The notes beneath the pieces were generated by a model. The model was given only the letters and a program-made list of their open reading frames with translations. It did not search any database and had not been told where the DNA came from. Below are positions 24,966 through 36,180 of a stretch of 64,000 bases of DNA, piece after piece. The stretch spans positions 106,132,132 through 106,196,131 of the forward strand of contig CM060953.1 of the NCBI GenBank assembly GCA_030765055.1, given 5' to 3'. The translations under genes were made by a program, and so were the position numbers. The stretch comes from Mantis religiosa. Its lineage: Eukaryota; Arthropoda; Insecta; Mantodea; Mantidae. Numbering within the stretch: position 1 is the first letter of the stretch; the number at the start of each line of letters is the position of its first letter.

Positions 24966-25105
24966 GAAATAAATAAATGCGTTCGAACACCGAAAAGGAA
25001 TATGGTTCGGGCGCTTGAAGGAACACTTTCACCTCGTGTAGGAACCCAGTCGAGAGATTTAACCAGAGCTTCTTCTGTCAGTTTTCTGGTTTACTGATGG
25101 ACACA
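24966..25105. other. junction between LINE copies A and B
   Basis: Short unique stretch between the leader of copy A and the ORF1 stop of copy B. Copy B's expected ORF2 is not found here. Confidence 0.5.
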
Positions 25106-26480
25106 TTACGTGTGTTTCAGCGGTGGTCGAATCAATTTGACCTTTTCCTTGGGTGTAGGGCTAACACCCTTTTCGTCCGGTTTATCCTGGCGCTTTTTCG
25201 TTACCATCCTAGCAGGGTGGTCCGTGTCTTCCTGGTCCATTTCTTCGACGGATGAATAACCTTTTCCTATAAAAAACTTAGGTTCGAGAATCCCAAAACC
25301 GGTTGGACACAGAGATCGACGATGATGCAAGCCGTCGATCTGACTCTGCAACAGAAGACCCCTCAGAAGAGGATCTTCTAGATAACCTAGAACCTTCTTT
25401 CTTGCCGGTCTCTTTCTTTGTAACCTTGAGGACATCTACTTTTGTATAATTCGTGTTAAACATTTTGGGCGGTGCATCGTACACTATAACGGGCTTGACG
25501 GTCGATGAGGTTGACGGCTTAGGTGATGACAGTGCGGAATTCTCCCTCGGCAATTTAGGTGAGAGAGGAGCCGGCTTGAATATCCTGGTAGGTTTCCGGG
25601 CTGGTGTGGCAGTAAGGACTTTGTCTGTTATAGAAGCCTCACAATCGCTGGCCTGAGTTGCGATTTCTTTCGTCGGTACCACCCTAGCATCTATGGAGCT
25701 GTATGCACCGCACCTTGTGACCGAGGGTAGACGAGTACGTAGGAGTTTCCGGGCATCCCAGAAGGATAACTTCTCCCTGACTCGTATCTCCTGTATCGCC
25801 TTTTCCTCTATGAAACGTGGGCACTCTCTGTGGCTGGATGGATGTTCACCAGCACAGTTGACACAGTTTGCCGGGGATGTGCAAACATCCTCGTGTTTAG
25901 ACAGACCACATTGAACACATGTTGGCACACCGCTACGAAAGTCAGTCGTATGACCGAAGCGTTGACATTTGAAACACCTGAGTGTGTTTGGTATAAATGG
26001 CCTAAACGCTATGGTATCATATCATGCCCTAAGCCTTTGCGGGAGGTCTACCCGATCAAAGGTCAGGAACAGGGTACGGGTATGCACCAACTCCCCTCGC
26101 TCTCTACGTTGTACTCGGTATAGAGCAGTGACACCCCGATCTTGTAGGTTCGCCTTTATTTTCTCATTTCACATTCCGAACAACGCACGAGTGGTGAAGA
26201 CCACGCGGGAGGAGTTCAGGGTCTGTGCTTCGTAATTTTGACGGGATAGCTGCCCAATAACGTTGCTTTTTGGTTCGCTGCTGCCTGGGATACAGAGTGC
26301 GCTTCCACAAAGAGCATGCCGTTTCTGGAGCGAGTACAGGGCTTGAATGGACTACCAATTTTATCCAATCCCTTCTTGATAATGAATGGGCTCAGTGTCA
26401 GAAAGTTTTTTCCTTCCTCAAATCTGGTTACATCTAAGTAGTGAGGACCACAAGACTCGGCAACTTATTCTCCACATTTG
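25106..26480 (-). pseudogene. LINE copy B, ORF1 only
   Basis: Second, minus-strand copy of the same ORF1. The N-terminal domain (about 26480-25990) is broken by frameshifts. The zinc-knuckle region is intact within the 216-codon frame 25928-25278, with CVQCGLSKHEDVC and CVNCAGEHPSSHREC. The tail ends LIRPPLKHT* at 25106. ORF2 is absent, since copy A's leader begins about 140 bp further on. So the copy is truncated at the 3' side, or copy A inserted just behind ORF1 and the rest was later lost. Confidence 0.8.
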
Positions 26481-26990
26481 TTAAATAATTTATTATTGTT
26501 GTTTTTGTTAAATTTAACCATACTAAATGAATTAAGATTCATTCCCAATGTTCCCCACCCACCACGGAGCCAAACAAGGAGTCGCCTCACTGGGATGACA
26601 GGGCTACATAGGGGATATAGCGAGCGAGAAGTCCCACTCACCCTGGTGTTGGTACAATACCTATTCCTGGCCGAGCGATTAGGGGCGGGTTAACGCCTAA
26701 CCTCCCGTTTAGATGAAGCACAAGTCAAAGTAGTGTAATAGAAATGCGCACCATCCGGGAATTCAGAAGAAAATTGGTACGAGCTCAGAAACGCATCCCT
26801 CAACCACCAGGCAAACCTTTCCACCGACCCGGGACTCTACGTACGGCCTACACGTGGGTGGGCCTGTTGACTGTCTCCCTTCACCACGAATAGGAGCCTA
26901 CACGAGGGAGACTGCTAGCTCGGGACCCCGGTGCGCCAAACCCATACCTACCGAAGTAGGCCCCTGGAGGGCTCCCCAGGTCCGGTACCT
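26481..26990 (-). other. possible 5' leader of LINE copy B
   Basis: GC-rich and untranslatable. Read on minus it precedes ORF1 of copy B in the position of a 5' untranslated leader (GGTGGGTGGGG near 26550-26565, also seen in different form in copy A's leader). Assignment rests on position and composition only. Confidence 0.4.
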
Positions 26991-27005
26991 ATAGCTCTGT
27001 CTTAG

Positions 27006-27598
27006 ATGAGCCCGCTCCGTAAGGGGAAATCTCAACGCAAACCTGCGTTACAGGTGGGCCCATTATCTCCGATAGAATTCCTGTCCCTACACAAGAAGGT
27101 AAGCATACAAAACCATCAACGGCGTCGGCAAACACATCACCTAAACGGACGAAGTAAACTAAAACCTCAGCCCTGCGCCCAGCCAAACCGTCGACTTTGA
27201 TATCTAAGTCTGACAAACCCGTAGTATACAATCCACCGCCAAAAGTTTTTAAGACCAGGTACCAAAGGATAGATTTCATTAAGGATTCGACCCGTATCTC
27301 CAGAAAGATAACAGGCTCTAAGACATCCCGAAGTTCTTTTTCTGAGGAGCTTATTGGTGATAATACTGATCGACGACTTTCTTCTTCGTCGATCTCTGTG
27401 TCCAATCGATTTGAAGCCCTTGAACCTAAGTTCTCTTTAGGGAATGGGGCCTTCTCCACCGAAGAGATCGACCAAGGGGATACGGACCACACTGCAAGAA
27501 TGGCAACAAAGAAGCGGCAAGATAAACCTGATGTGAAAGGTGTTAACCCAGCAACAAAAAAGGGTAAATTGATTCGGCCACCGTTGAAGTCGTCCTAA
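27006..27598 (+). pseudogene. LINE copy C ORF1, C-terminal part
   Basis: The 133-codon frame 27197-27598 matches the tail of copies A and B (SISVSNRFEALEPKF, TARMATKKRQDKPD, GKLIRPPLKSS). Positions 27006-27200 carry the preceding Ser/Pro/Lys-rich linker in another frame. The N-terminal and zinc-knuckle domains are missing. The minus-strand frame 26989-27492 is only its shadow. Confidence 0.8.
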
Positions 27599-27635
27599 TG
27601 TAGACCAACATTTACATCTTATTTCCATAGATCCA

Positions 27636-28550
27636 ATGGCTATCCCTCAGTGGAAAATACGAGGTTTAAGATCACATCGACCAGAACTCGATCATCTGCT
27701 CAGTAAGCATAACCCCTTGTTGGTATGCTTACAAGAGACGAAGCTACGACCTCAAGACAATTTTAAAATCAGACGCTACACACCACTGAGGTGTGATATT
27801 GAAACGGAAGGGGACATTCCTGCTCACAGGGGCACTATGATGCTCCTCAAGGATGACATATTTGTAGATCTGTTACAGCTACAATCTGACATAAAATCTG
27901 TAGCTGTAAGGATTATGCTGCCATCAATCGAATTTTGCATTTGCAAAATACATCCACCGCCATCAGATGACATCAGATCTAGTTTCCCAAATATCAACAC
28001 CATTTATAATAGTGGGAGACTACAATGCCAATCACCCACTTTAGGGCTCAAATCGGGCAAGTTTGAGAGGCAACCTTATTGCAATACTCTTGGGGAGCAA
28101 TAACGTGATTCTCCTGAACTGCGGAGCGCCAAAGTTCTTTTGCGACACCTTTAACACCTATTCCCACATCGATTTGGCAGCGTGTTCAACCTAGTTAGCA
28201 GTTTCATTACAGTGGAATGCCATCTCTGATTTACATTCCAGCGACCTCTTCCCATGTCTTATTAGTCTCTTAGCATAAGAAGTGTCTCCCTCGCGTATGC
28301 CTAATTGGCGCTTTGATCGTGCCAACTAGAACCTTTATACCCAGTTGGCTGTCTTTGATTACAACGAGCACGATTCTGTGAATTGTTTAGTTGATCATCT
28401 CACACAGAAAATTCTTTCCGCTCCAGAACGGTCTATTCCACGTTCGACTACCCAGCCTGGTCGATTTCCTGTCCAATGGTGGACCAGCGACTGCCGAAAT
28501 GCTATTCGTGCTCGTATACGTGCTATAAGGGTATTTTAACGACAGCCTAC
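27636..28550 (+). pseudogene. LINE copy C ORF2, endonuclease domain
   Basis: Starts at ATG 27636, 37 bp after the ORF1 stop. It shows RGLRSHRPELDHLL, CLQETKLRPQD, and further on (frameshifted) GDYNANHPL and HIDLAACS. The block equivalent to SDH reads SSDLFP, so the catalytic His is Leu, a different change from the Arg in copy A. Stops at about 28100, 28275 and 28330 and several shifts break the frame. Confidence 0.8.
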
Positions 28551-30067
28551 CCTAAGTAATCTAAGTGATTACAAGAAAGCACGTGAAAAGTCTAGGCAAA
28601 GAATTAGGGATATCAAAAGGACCTATTGGAAAAGCTTTGTATCATCTTTTAACGGACGTACAGCTTCCTCTGTTGTATGGGATATGTTAAGGCGCGTGGT
28701 CGGAAAATCGACCCACTTGTGACTCGCTGGTCTTAAAACAACTGCTGGAGTTGATGTTGATCCGTTTGTTGTGGCTAACACCTTCGGCTGCGCTTTCGTT
28801 CAGGTGTCTAGCTCATATAATTATGTTCCTGAGTTCATCTCAATTAAGACTCAAGTGGAATCTCGAGTCTTCGTGCTTAGTTCCAGAAACCTTGAAGATT
28901 ATAACCACCTCTTCACCATGGCAGAGTTAGAACACACTCTTTCATCATCGTTACTGTCAGCACCAGTACTTGACGGAATCCCCGTTCAAATGTTACAACA
29001 TTTTCACCTGAAGATAAGGTATTCCTTACCGTATTTGGGTTGATGCCACGTCTCCTGACAAGGGGAGAGAAGCCACCATTATGTCTATCTTGAAAGCTGG
29101 CAAGGCCCGTCACCTCCCTTCTAGCTCCCGGGCTATTTCCCTCACCAGTTGCGAATGCAACATCCAGTGTGGTATTCGACGATGCCGTCAACAGTGTTTT
29201 ATCTTGTGTCCATATGGACACAGATTATGAACGGATTTCTTAAAAACTGTCAAACCGTCGGAATACTTTTGACCTTGAAAAGGCTTATGATACGTGTTGG
29301 TGGGCAGGGTTGGTACGTACACACCTGGAATATACGTAGACGCCTACCAGTCTTCCTTCAGGAATTCTTGAAAGACCTTATTACGAGTAACGGTTGGCTC
29401 GGTTTTTTCGAATCCTTTTATTCAAGAGAACGTTGTACTACAGGGATCGGTACTAAGTGTTACGTTGTTTGCTATTGCGATTAATTACATCTCGAAATGT
29501 GTGCCTCCCGTGCCTATTTGTAGACGACTTTGCGTCTACTGTACATATCAGCGCATACCGCTATTAGAGCGCCGACTACAGACCACCTTACACAATCTTA
29601 AGAATTGGAGTTTAAAAAACAGCTTCCGAATCTCCGGTGAGAAAGGAATCTGTGTTAGCTCCTAGAGTCGACTACCTCCAAGGCTCCACTTAGGCGCTGA
29701 TCTACACACGTGGTTCCTTTGTTTGATATTTGAGAGAAAACTTAGTTGGTCGTCGCATATAGTACAACAGAAAGCACTATGTGACCGATCTTTAAACATC
29801 ATGCGGGTACTAAGTGGTAAATCGTGGGGAGGGGATCGTACAGTGTTATTGCGAATTTATCGCGCACTCGCCCATTTTAAATTAGATTATGGTAGTATCG
29901 TTTATGTCTCAGCACGACCATCTGTGCTAAAGAGGTTCGACACAGTCCATAACTGTGGCACACGCATAGCTGTTGGTGCAATTCCAACGAGCCGAGTTAT
30001 AAGCCGGAATGCTAAATCTGCAGTACAGGCGCAACATGTTATTAGCAAATTATGGTTGTGGACTTAA
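28551..30067 (+). pseudogene. LINE copy C ORF2, reverse transcriptase
   Basis: Broken frames keep the order of RT blocks: MAELEHTLSSS (28918), a decayed PSSSRAISLTSC region (about 29115-29150), FDLEKAYDT-like (about 29268-29295, frame-shifted), and the FVDDF-like block (about 29515-29530). The thumb block follows, with GKSWGGDRTVLLRIYRA and LDYGSIVYVSARPSV (29723-30067). It is homologous to 20616-22146. Confidence 0.85.
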
Positions 30068-31060
30068 TTGCATGCCCACACATCCATCCTTTACGCCTAA
30101 CTTTAACACCTTCATGGACGCGCATTATAGGAACGCTTCTATTTAACCAAGTCACCTGGTTTTCGTTTCCGGGAGCTCCTTAGACAGCTTGATAATTAAA
30201 TGCCCGAGATGTATCCTAGGGGGCAGAGGACATACCCTATTTGGTTGTGCAGATCGTCCCACGTTGATCTGGGCATGACTAGATATGATAAATCAACCAT
30301 GTGTATGTCTAATATCCGCACATGTTTTTTAGAATTTTTATCGGGATATGAGGACCGATGGCTCCAGGAACTTAAATGGTGACGGTTGTGCTTACGTGTG
30401 ATGAACCGAACCATGTACACTTTAATTCCACATTAGCACTTACATTTTTACTAAGCTTTATGCAATATACCGGGCCATTTTACACTGCGTGGACGAAAGT
30501 TGGGGGACTGCTTAGTCCTGAGTGATTCACTCAGTGCACTTCAAAGCCTACGGCAGCTGTACAAGTAACACCCTATTGTACAGCGTATCCAGGATGCATT
30601 CTACGTTTTACACGCTTCTGGCATTAGCGTGGTATGTGCATGGTTCCCTGGTCACGTAGTCTTGCGGGGGAATGAAATGGCGAATTCAGCAGCTTAGACG
30701 GCTACCATGAAGCTCAGGGTTCGAGTGCCATGTGGCATCGCAAGATTTTAGGGCCGTATTGCGGAGAACTGTGCAAACATGCTGGAGGGAAGAGTAGTCC
30801 GCTGTCCGCAATAAAAACATAGATCAGTGAATGAACTTCCGATTCCCTGGGTTACCTCCTGCCGTTCATCTCGTCACGAGGAGGTCAGTTTGGCTCGGTT
30901 GCATATTGGGCTCTACTTTTTACTCATACTGTGTCCGTTTTGCAACGAATCGTTACCTGTGCGACACTTGCTGTAGAGTGTTTTTACCTAGCACACCTTA
31001 GGACGTCTCTGCAGCTCCCGGCCAGCTTTGCAGAAATGCTCGCGAATGATAATCAAGTAA
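30068..31060 (+). pseudogene. LINE copy C ORF2, RNase H and C-terminal region
   Basis: A TDGS motif near 30355 marks the first RNase H strand. WFPGHVVLRGNEMANSAA, at about 30640-30695, is the C-terminal RNase H block. Near 30862-30970 come RHEEVSLARLHIG and CPFC, the Cys/His tail found at the end of many I-clade and Jockey-clade ORF2 proteins. Stops interrupt throughout. This domain is missing from copy A. Confidence 0.75.
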
Positions 31061-31296
31061 TGAATAAGGTTTTTAGATTATTTTCGTAGTTAAACCTTAG
31101 GTTTAGTGAACGGAATTTTTGGTAGGTTGGAGTTATATTTGTTTTTATTTAACTTTTGTTTGTTTTTTGTTATGTACGAGTATTTTTATAAGTATATTTA
31201 CACTTGTATAGTTTTTAGAACGCTTTATATCTGGCTTTTGCCATGACTAGTTTTTGAAAGGGTGCTGATGACCGATGTAGTTGAGCGCCTGTATAT

Positions 31297-31333
31297 ACAT
31301 CATCATCATCATCATCATCACCATCATCATCAC
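31297..31333 (+). repeat. (ATC)n tail of LINE copy C
   Basis: About 12 ATC-type triplets with one ACC, at the 3' end of the element in place of poly(A). A long (ATG)n tract at 53558-53655 is the minus-strand equivalent. Confidence 0.9.
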
Positions 31334-31335
31334 CA

Positions 31336-31730
31336 ACCGCGAATGTTGTGGTGAACATTTGCGCCACAACCTACTACAAGGATATGTTCATGTTTCCTAC
31401 AGTATATCATCACTCTTCTGAGGGTTGGGGAGGTTAAGAGTATATTCGGAAATGCGCAGAGCATACAACCAAATCTGTTTGTTGTCCACCCTTCTGATAG
31501 CTCTGCAAAACTGCTTCTAGGTCTCTAGAAATGAAGCACAGTATAGCCGAAGCTGTTTGATCCTTGACTAATATATATGCTATATGCTTCAACCACGCTA
31601 TCCTACTGAAGAGGGTAAAACCTGCCCATTTTAATCCCATGATTAGGCTCGGTCTGAACCAGGGTTCTTGTTTTAAAACGACTGAAATCCCACCTTTCTG
31701 GATGCTTCCTAAAGTAACCTAGAGAGAGTT
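31336..31730 (-). pseudogene. endonuclease fragment of a second LINE (R1/Jockey-type)
   Basis: Minus-strand pieces read LVKDQTASAILCFISRDLEA and QTDLVVCSAHF, then in shifted frame VMIYCRKHEHILVVGC and NVHH near the left end. This is the order of EN motifs (SRD, LVVCSAYFP, GCDANAHH) in R1/Jockey-type insect LINEs, different from the I-like copies next door. Only the central endonuclease region remains. Confidence 0.65.
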
Positions 31731-32423
31731 GTATAGTTGCTTGTGTGACGGTAATCATTTTCTACCTCCAGGCAAATTGGCCCCGGCTGCTCCCCGGGCA
31801 ACTGCTCCATGCCCCTGTTGCTTTCAGTGGTATATGTAGTGGGATTGGTGCTCTGTTTGTCGCACTTGCCGTCAGTCGTGGTGAAGGTGGCAGCGTAGGA
31901 CCCTCAGAAGATCTTATTCACCACTTGTCCACGTCCCTATAGTCCATTCTGGACACAGGGCTAACACCTCTATTCTGCTCCTTGCAGTCGTAAACTCTCC
32001 AACTGCAGGGATTCATTTCATGACTCTGGTGTGCCTTTTTTCCCAGAAGGACATCATTGTCCTTCGGTTGTCTTGCTATCCAGTCTATGAACCTCTTGTA
32101 GGAGAGGATGCCAACGAGATGCCCACGGTTGTGAGCTTGGTTCCTTCCCACGGCTGCATAACTGTCACAAGGCTGGAGAGTCATTCTACGGTCCTCCCAT
32201 TTTATGATATGACAATGGCAGAATGATAGCAATCAGAGAACTGAGGCCTTGTAGGGTCCTGCAGCAGAAGCTTATCATATTGGTGATAGTCTCCTCAACT
32301 GAATCAACCTGCTTTTCGGTTAGCTTCTGATCACGATATCTTTTAGGTTCTATAGCCTTCATGATCCCAACTTTGGTTATCTTGACATACTTCACCATAA
32401 GTTTCCTGTAGACCTGCAATTAT
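31731..32423. other. unassigned, frames on minus of unknown origin
   Basis: Minus frames 31918-32232 (104 codons) and 32186-32419 (77 codons) overlap. I do not recognise either. They could be decayed LINE or host-derived sequence. Confidence 0.35.
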
Positions 32424-32815
32424 ATATACGATATTTGGGCGTTTTGCTTGATGTAGAACTAACGTGGAAGGACCGCATCACCTACACTCAACGAGGTCAG
32501 CAAACGTATGGGTATGTTATACCCACTATACAGTCGACTCTCGGTGAAGTCCATATCCAAAAAATTGCTCCTCTATAAAGAAGTGCTCCAACCATCTATC
32601 ATTTATGCCTGTACAAGTGGGGGTATAGCACCTAAGACTCACATACACCGCCCTGAACTTCTACAATCTCGATTCCTCCGTGTTGCCACGGATTGTCCAT
32701 GGTACATCTCTGACCTAGTAATCTGTCGTGACCTACCCTAACAGACTACATCCACACCATCCCACTTCCAATCTACCAAAACCTCTCCCATAGCTTCAAC
32801 TCCCTTATACGTGGT
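32424..32815 (+). pseudogene. Jockey-type LINE reverse transcriptase C-terminal fragment
   Basis: Reads LGVLLDVELTWKD in one frame, then from 32508 a 77-codon frame with LLYKEVLQPSIIYACTSGG and LQSRFLRVATDCPWYISD. This is the thumb/connection region just after the RT palm in Jockey-clade elements. It is followed in another frame by IPLPIYQNLSHSFNSLI. No start, palm or tail is present. Confidence 0.8.
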
Positions 32816-33266
32816 CTAGGTGAGTACGATATAGGCCCGGTAAATAGTGCAAAAGACCAAGGCTTGTTCACGCACTTGAAAACCGGAGATCGTCCTACCT
32901 GAGAAAGCGGCATTTAGAAGAGGCAAACATCCTGCTATGCAGGACCGAGGATACAACGGATACATCTGCCAAGAAGAGACTACCAGGTAAGAAATAATTT
33001 GAAATGACAATGGAGATGAAATGGTGGCGGTTAGATCTTCCTAAGACAGTTAAAATCTTGAATATCATGTGAAGTACCTCTGAACGCCTCTTCACTGTTG
33101 ATGAATTTCGCACAAGTTAAACTTAAGAAACAGAGTCCTACAGCACAGAATTGGATTTCTTTAAGGCAAATGATTTATTTTAGAAAAACTTTTTGTTGTC
33201 CTAACCATACAATGAATAGGAAAATCAAAACCAACTCAACTCCACTATCACTTAATCCAATAATAG
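32816..33266. other. intergenic DNA between LINE fragment and Gypsy element
   Basis: Nothing recognisable. Confidence 0.5.
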
Positions 33267-33462
33267 AGTCGCCAGGCCATTGTTGATTGGAGGTGGCGCA
33301 GCCAACGGGATTAAAGGGATGCGTAGTGCAGTGTTTGGAGAAAAGCTCGTCGAAACGGCGTGGGAGGAAGCTGACGGATTCGTCTAGAGCTGTTCTAGCC
33401 GGCTGTCGATTATTTGAGAAATTTTTGGAATTTTAGTGAAATATAAAGAGCAATTGACCGGC
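33267..33462 (+). repeat. 5' LTR of Gypsy copy 1, truncated
   Basis: Aligns with the first about 180 bp of the 3' LTR (38046 onward: GTCGCCAGGCCATTG, GGGAT, CGTAGTGCAGTGT, CTAGCCGGCT), but the first T is changed. Homology ends at CCGGC near 33462, where gag sequence begins. The R/U5, primer-binding site and start of gag are therefore deleted. Confidence 0.8.
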
Positions 33463-34316
33463 GTGAGAGATAACGCCTCGGAGCTGGGCAAGCAGTTGGG
33501 TCAAGAGGATGAGCGCATCAACGACCTAGAGGGAAAGGCCGACAATAACATCAAATCCCTCGAAGACCTGGCAAACCGCGTTAACGAGCTGGAGGGCAAG
33601 GGCGACAGCAACACCAAGTCCCTGAACGCCATGGTGGGGGACGTCGTCAGCAGGAGGTTAAAGGATTTAAAGGTCGACGCGCCGTGACCTGACACATCTG
33701 CGCGCGTCAAACCTTCTAAATACGACGGCGCGACAACTTTCGAAATCTCCCGCCGTCAGTTCGACACGGTGGCCAAACACAACAAATGGTCACAGAGGAA
33801 GAGGCTGCACAACTAATAGTCTACAGGGACGGACTGTGGAAGTCCTGAAAGCGGTCCAGACAACGGCGGCACCTAATGGAGGCCCTGGAGAATCGCTTTG
33901 GAATTCACCGCTTAGCCGCAGCGTACCGCAGCCAGCGGAAGTCAAGGTCACATCAGCTAGGGGAGACGCTGCGGGAGTTCACGCTAGCAATTGAGCAGCT
34001 GGCCAGCAAAGCCCAAGTGGACCGCCCACCAGAGTTCGTATTCTGAGAGGCTGCCTACACCTTTATCAACGGGGTACGAGACACGGAGATTCGTCAGCGC
34101 CTAATGCTCGGCGATTACAAAACCATCCACGAGGCGCTACCGTCAGTATTAAGGATGGTGGCGGCCAAGGTGACAGCTATCCCGAAGTCTAGAACGAGGA
34201 GTGTCCGCTACACCGGACACAGAAGACCAGCCGAGGGACGCCATCGAAGACCTAGTGGCCTGTGTTGGGGGTGTGCACAGCCGGGACACCTAGAAAGACT
34301 GCCCACATCTGGAAAT
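33436..34316 (+). pseudogene. gag of Gypsy copy 1
   Basis: Codons from 33463 encode a coiled-coil segment with heptad-like IKSLEDLANRVNELEGKGDS spacing, matching the gag coiled coil of copy 2 (59415-59696). After a stop at 33685 the matrix/capsid-like part continues in broken frames (KYDGATTFEISRRQFDTVA about 33717-33775). A zinc knuckle, CWGCAQPGHL (34257-34288), lies just before the SINE insertion. It would form the particle shell. Confidence 0.75.
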
Positions 34317-34562
34317 GAAATGTGTAGTGTTTAACGCCCGCTTTTACTACATACGGCACCGCAGACGGTGACACTGATGACGCATGATATGAAGATGGAG
34401 CACCGGTGGAATGAGATGGTGGGGGAAACCGGAGCTCTCGGAGAAAACCCGCCCCAACGCCGTGTTGTCCACCACGAATCTCACTTTGCGGTCGCCTGGG
34501 ATCGAACCCGGGCCGCCTTGGTGAGAGCCAAGCAGTCTTACCACTGAGCCATGGCGTGGCCT
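34317..34562 (-). mobile_element. SINE-B copy 2, nested in the Gypsy element
   Basis: Minus-strand SINE with a tRNA-like head at the right (GGCCACGCCATGGCTCAGTGG, read in minus order) and B box GGGTTCGATCC (reversed at 34500-34510). The body ends in TTAAACACTACA at the left. It interrupts the gag-protease junction right after the zinc knuckle. Diverged flanking repeats (CCACATCTGGAAATG and CCACACCAGGAAGAG) look like an old target duplication. Confidence 0.85.
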
Positions 34563-35232
34563 CCACACCAGGAAGAGCAGCCGGAAAACGAGTAAGGGCC
34601 GACGTAGAGAGGGTCACGTTGGCGCCTTCACTACCATCCCCTCGAGTGACACTGCGCGGCGTCAGCCGGCGTTTGGATGGGAGCCTCATCGCAGACGGTT
34701 GGGTGGAGGGGAGACCGTGCCGCGTGCTCGTAGACACCGGAGCGGCCATGATCATCAACAGACCTGACGCGGCCAAGGAAGCCGAGCCGATCATACCAGC
34801 TTGTAACGACAGCGGGTGACACCTAGCCTGTGAAGAAGGGGGCCCTGCTTAAGTTGACCTTGGCAAGGAGTGCCGCACTTCTGTGGGTGTACGTCGCGAA
34901 GGTGGCTGAGGAGGTGATACTGGGATTGGATGCCCTTCGGAACCACGAGGCGGAGGTTGACTTCCGTAGGAAGGTCCTGCGGCTCAATTGAGAAAAGGTG
35001 ATTCTGCGGTAGACCGAACAGCGCCATGGAATTTGCTAGGTCGTCCTGAAGGAACGCGTAGTTGTCCCCGCGAGATGCGAGGTGGTGGTGACGGTGCGAC
35101 TGGGAGGCCAGTGGATGAAGAACATGATGCTGGACCAGAAGACGCCTGTGTACGGGCTTTGTGTCGCGAGGACATTATTGCCGTGCCGAGAGAAGGTGCC
35201 AGTGAGGCACGGAGCTGGGGATTTGCGAGCCC
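34563..35232 (+). pseudogene. protease region of Gypsy copy 1
   Basis: The 87-codon frame ending at 34819 contains VLVDTGAAM, the aspartic-protease active site, at about 34727-34753, preceded by the VEGRPCR strand. After the stop, frames alternate to 35232, with GLDALRNHEAEVD near 34930-34965 marking the end of the protease domain. Confidence 0.8.
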
Positions 35233-36180
35233 GTGGTTAGTGTAACCCCAATCGACAAGACGCCGGAGTCGGGGCCGAGGCAACATCTGGTGCCCCGGCT
35301 GGAAGCATTACTGGAGAGGGTGGCCGACCACCTAACCGCAGAACAGCTGGAGAAAGTTAGACAACTGCTGAGGAGATACCAACGCGTGTTCAGCCAAGAC
35401 TACAGTGACTACGGCCGTACCGACCGCGTGCCCCACCGCATCTACACCGGAGATGGCAGGCCTATTCGGCAACCACCTAGACGCGTTTCGGTCGTTAAAC
35501 AAGCGGCGGTACGTGTTATGGTAGATATCATGAGATCCAGGGGTGTGATTGAAGAGTCTGACAGCCCTTGGTGTTCCCCTGTATTTCTGGTGACAAAGAA
35601 AAATGGCGAGCTACCCTTCTGCTTGGACTACACGAAGCTGAACTCTGTCATCCGGAAGGACTGTTTCCCCTTACCCCGGATTGACGTCACCCTGGACACG
35701 CTACCTGGTGCACAGTGGTTCACGACCTTGGACCTGAAGTCGGGTTACTGGCAGGTGGTTCTAGAACCGCGAGACAAGGAAAAGACTGCATTTTCGATAG
35801 GCCAAGGGTATTTGGAAGTTCACAGTTATGTCCTTTGGCCTCTGCAACACCACCTTCCAATGCCTAATGGAATCTGTGATGGACCGGCCTACTTATGACG
35901 CCTGCCTGCTATAACTGGAAGACATTATCATCGTCGGTAAGACTGTCGAAGACCATTTCGAGAGTCTGAGTAACTTGATAGAGTGACCAATTTGAACCTA
36001 AATGCAATGAAGTGCCAGCTCTTCCGCAAGCATGTGAGCTACTTGGGCCACTTAGTCTCACTAACCGGAGTGACCACAGACCCGGAGAAGACACAGGCCC
36101 TGAGAGATTCGCCTCGGCTAAAGGATAAGAGAGAATTTGGCAGTTTCCTAGGGTGTGCAATTATTACCGTTATTTCATAA
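35233..36180 (+). pseudogene. reverse transcriptase of Gypsy copy 1
   Basis: The first 190 codons from 35233 are in one frame. They include the RT N-terminal region (GVIEESDSPWCSPVFLVTKK), the palm strand FCLDYTKLN and LDLKSGYWQV. A frameshift near 35810 moves the rest (FGLCNTT) to another frame, then a TAA interrupts just before the YLDD-equivalent LEDIIIVG at about 35908-35935. The C-terminal part of RT (MKCQLFRKHVSYLGHLVS) is at 35983-36180. Confidence 0.9.

Larger units (their letters stand above)
26998..31333 (+). mobile_element. I-like LINE copy C, 5'-truncated, with 3' tail
   Basis: Plus-strand copy, head-to-head with copy B. It starts inside ORF1, contains all of ORF2 (endonuclease, RT, RNase H, C-terminal Cys/His region), a 3' untranslated region with GGGTGCTGATGACC at about 31258, and an (ATC)n tail. 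RNase H places it in the I superclade. Numerous stops and frameshifts show it is old. Confidence 0.85.
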
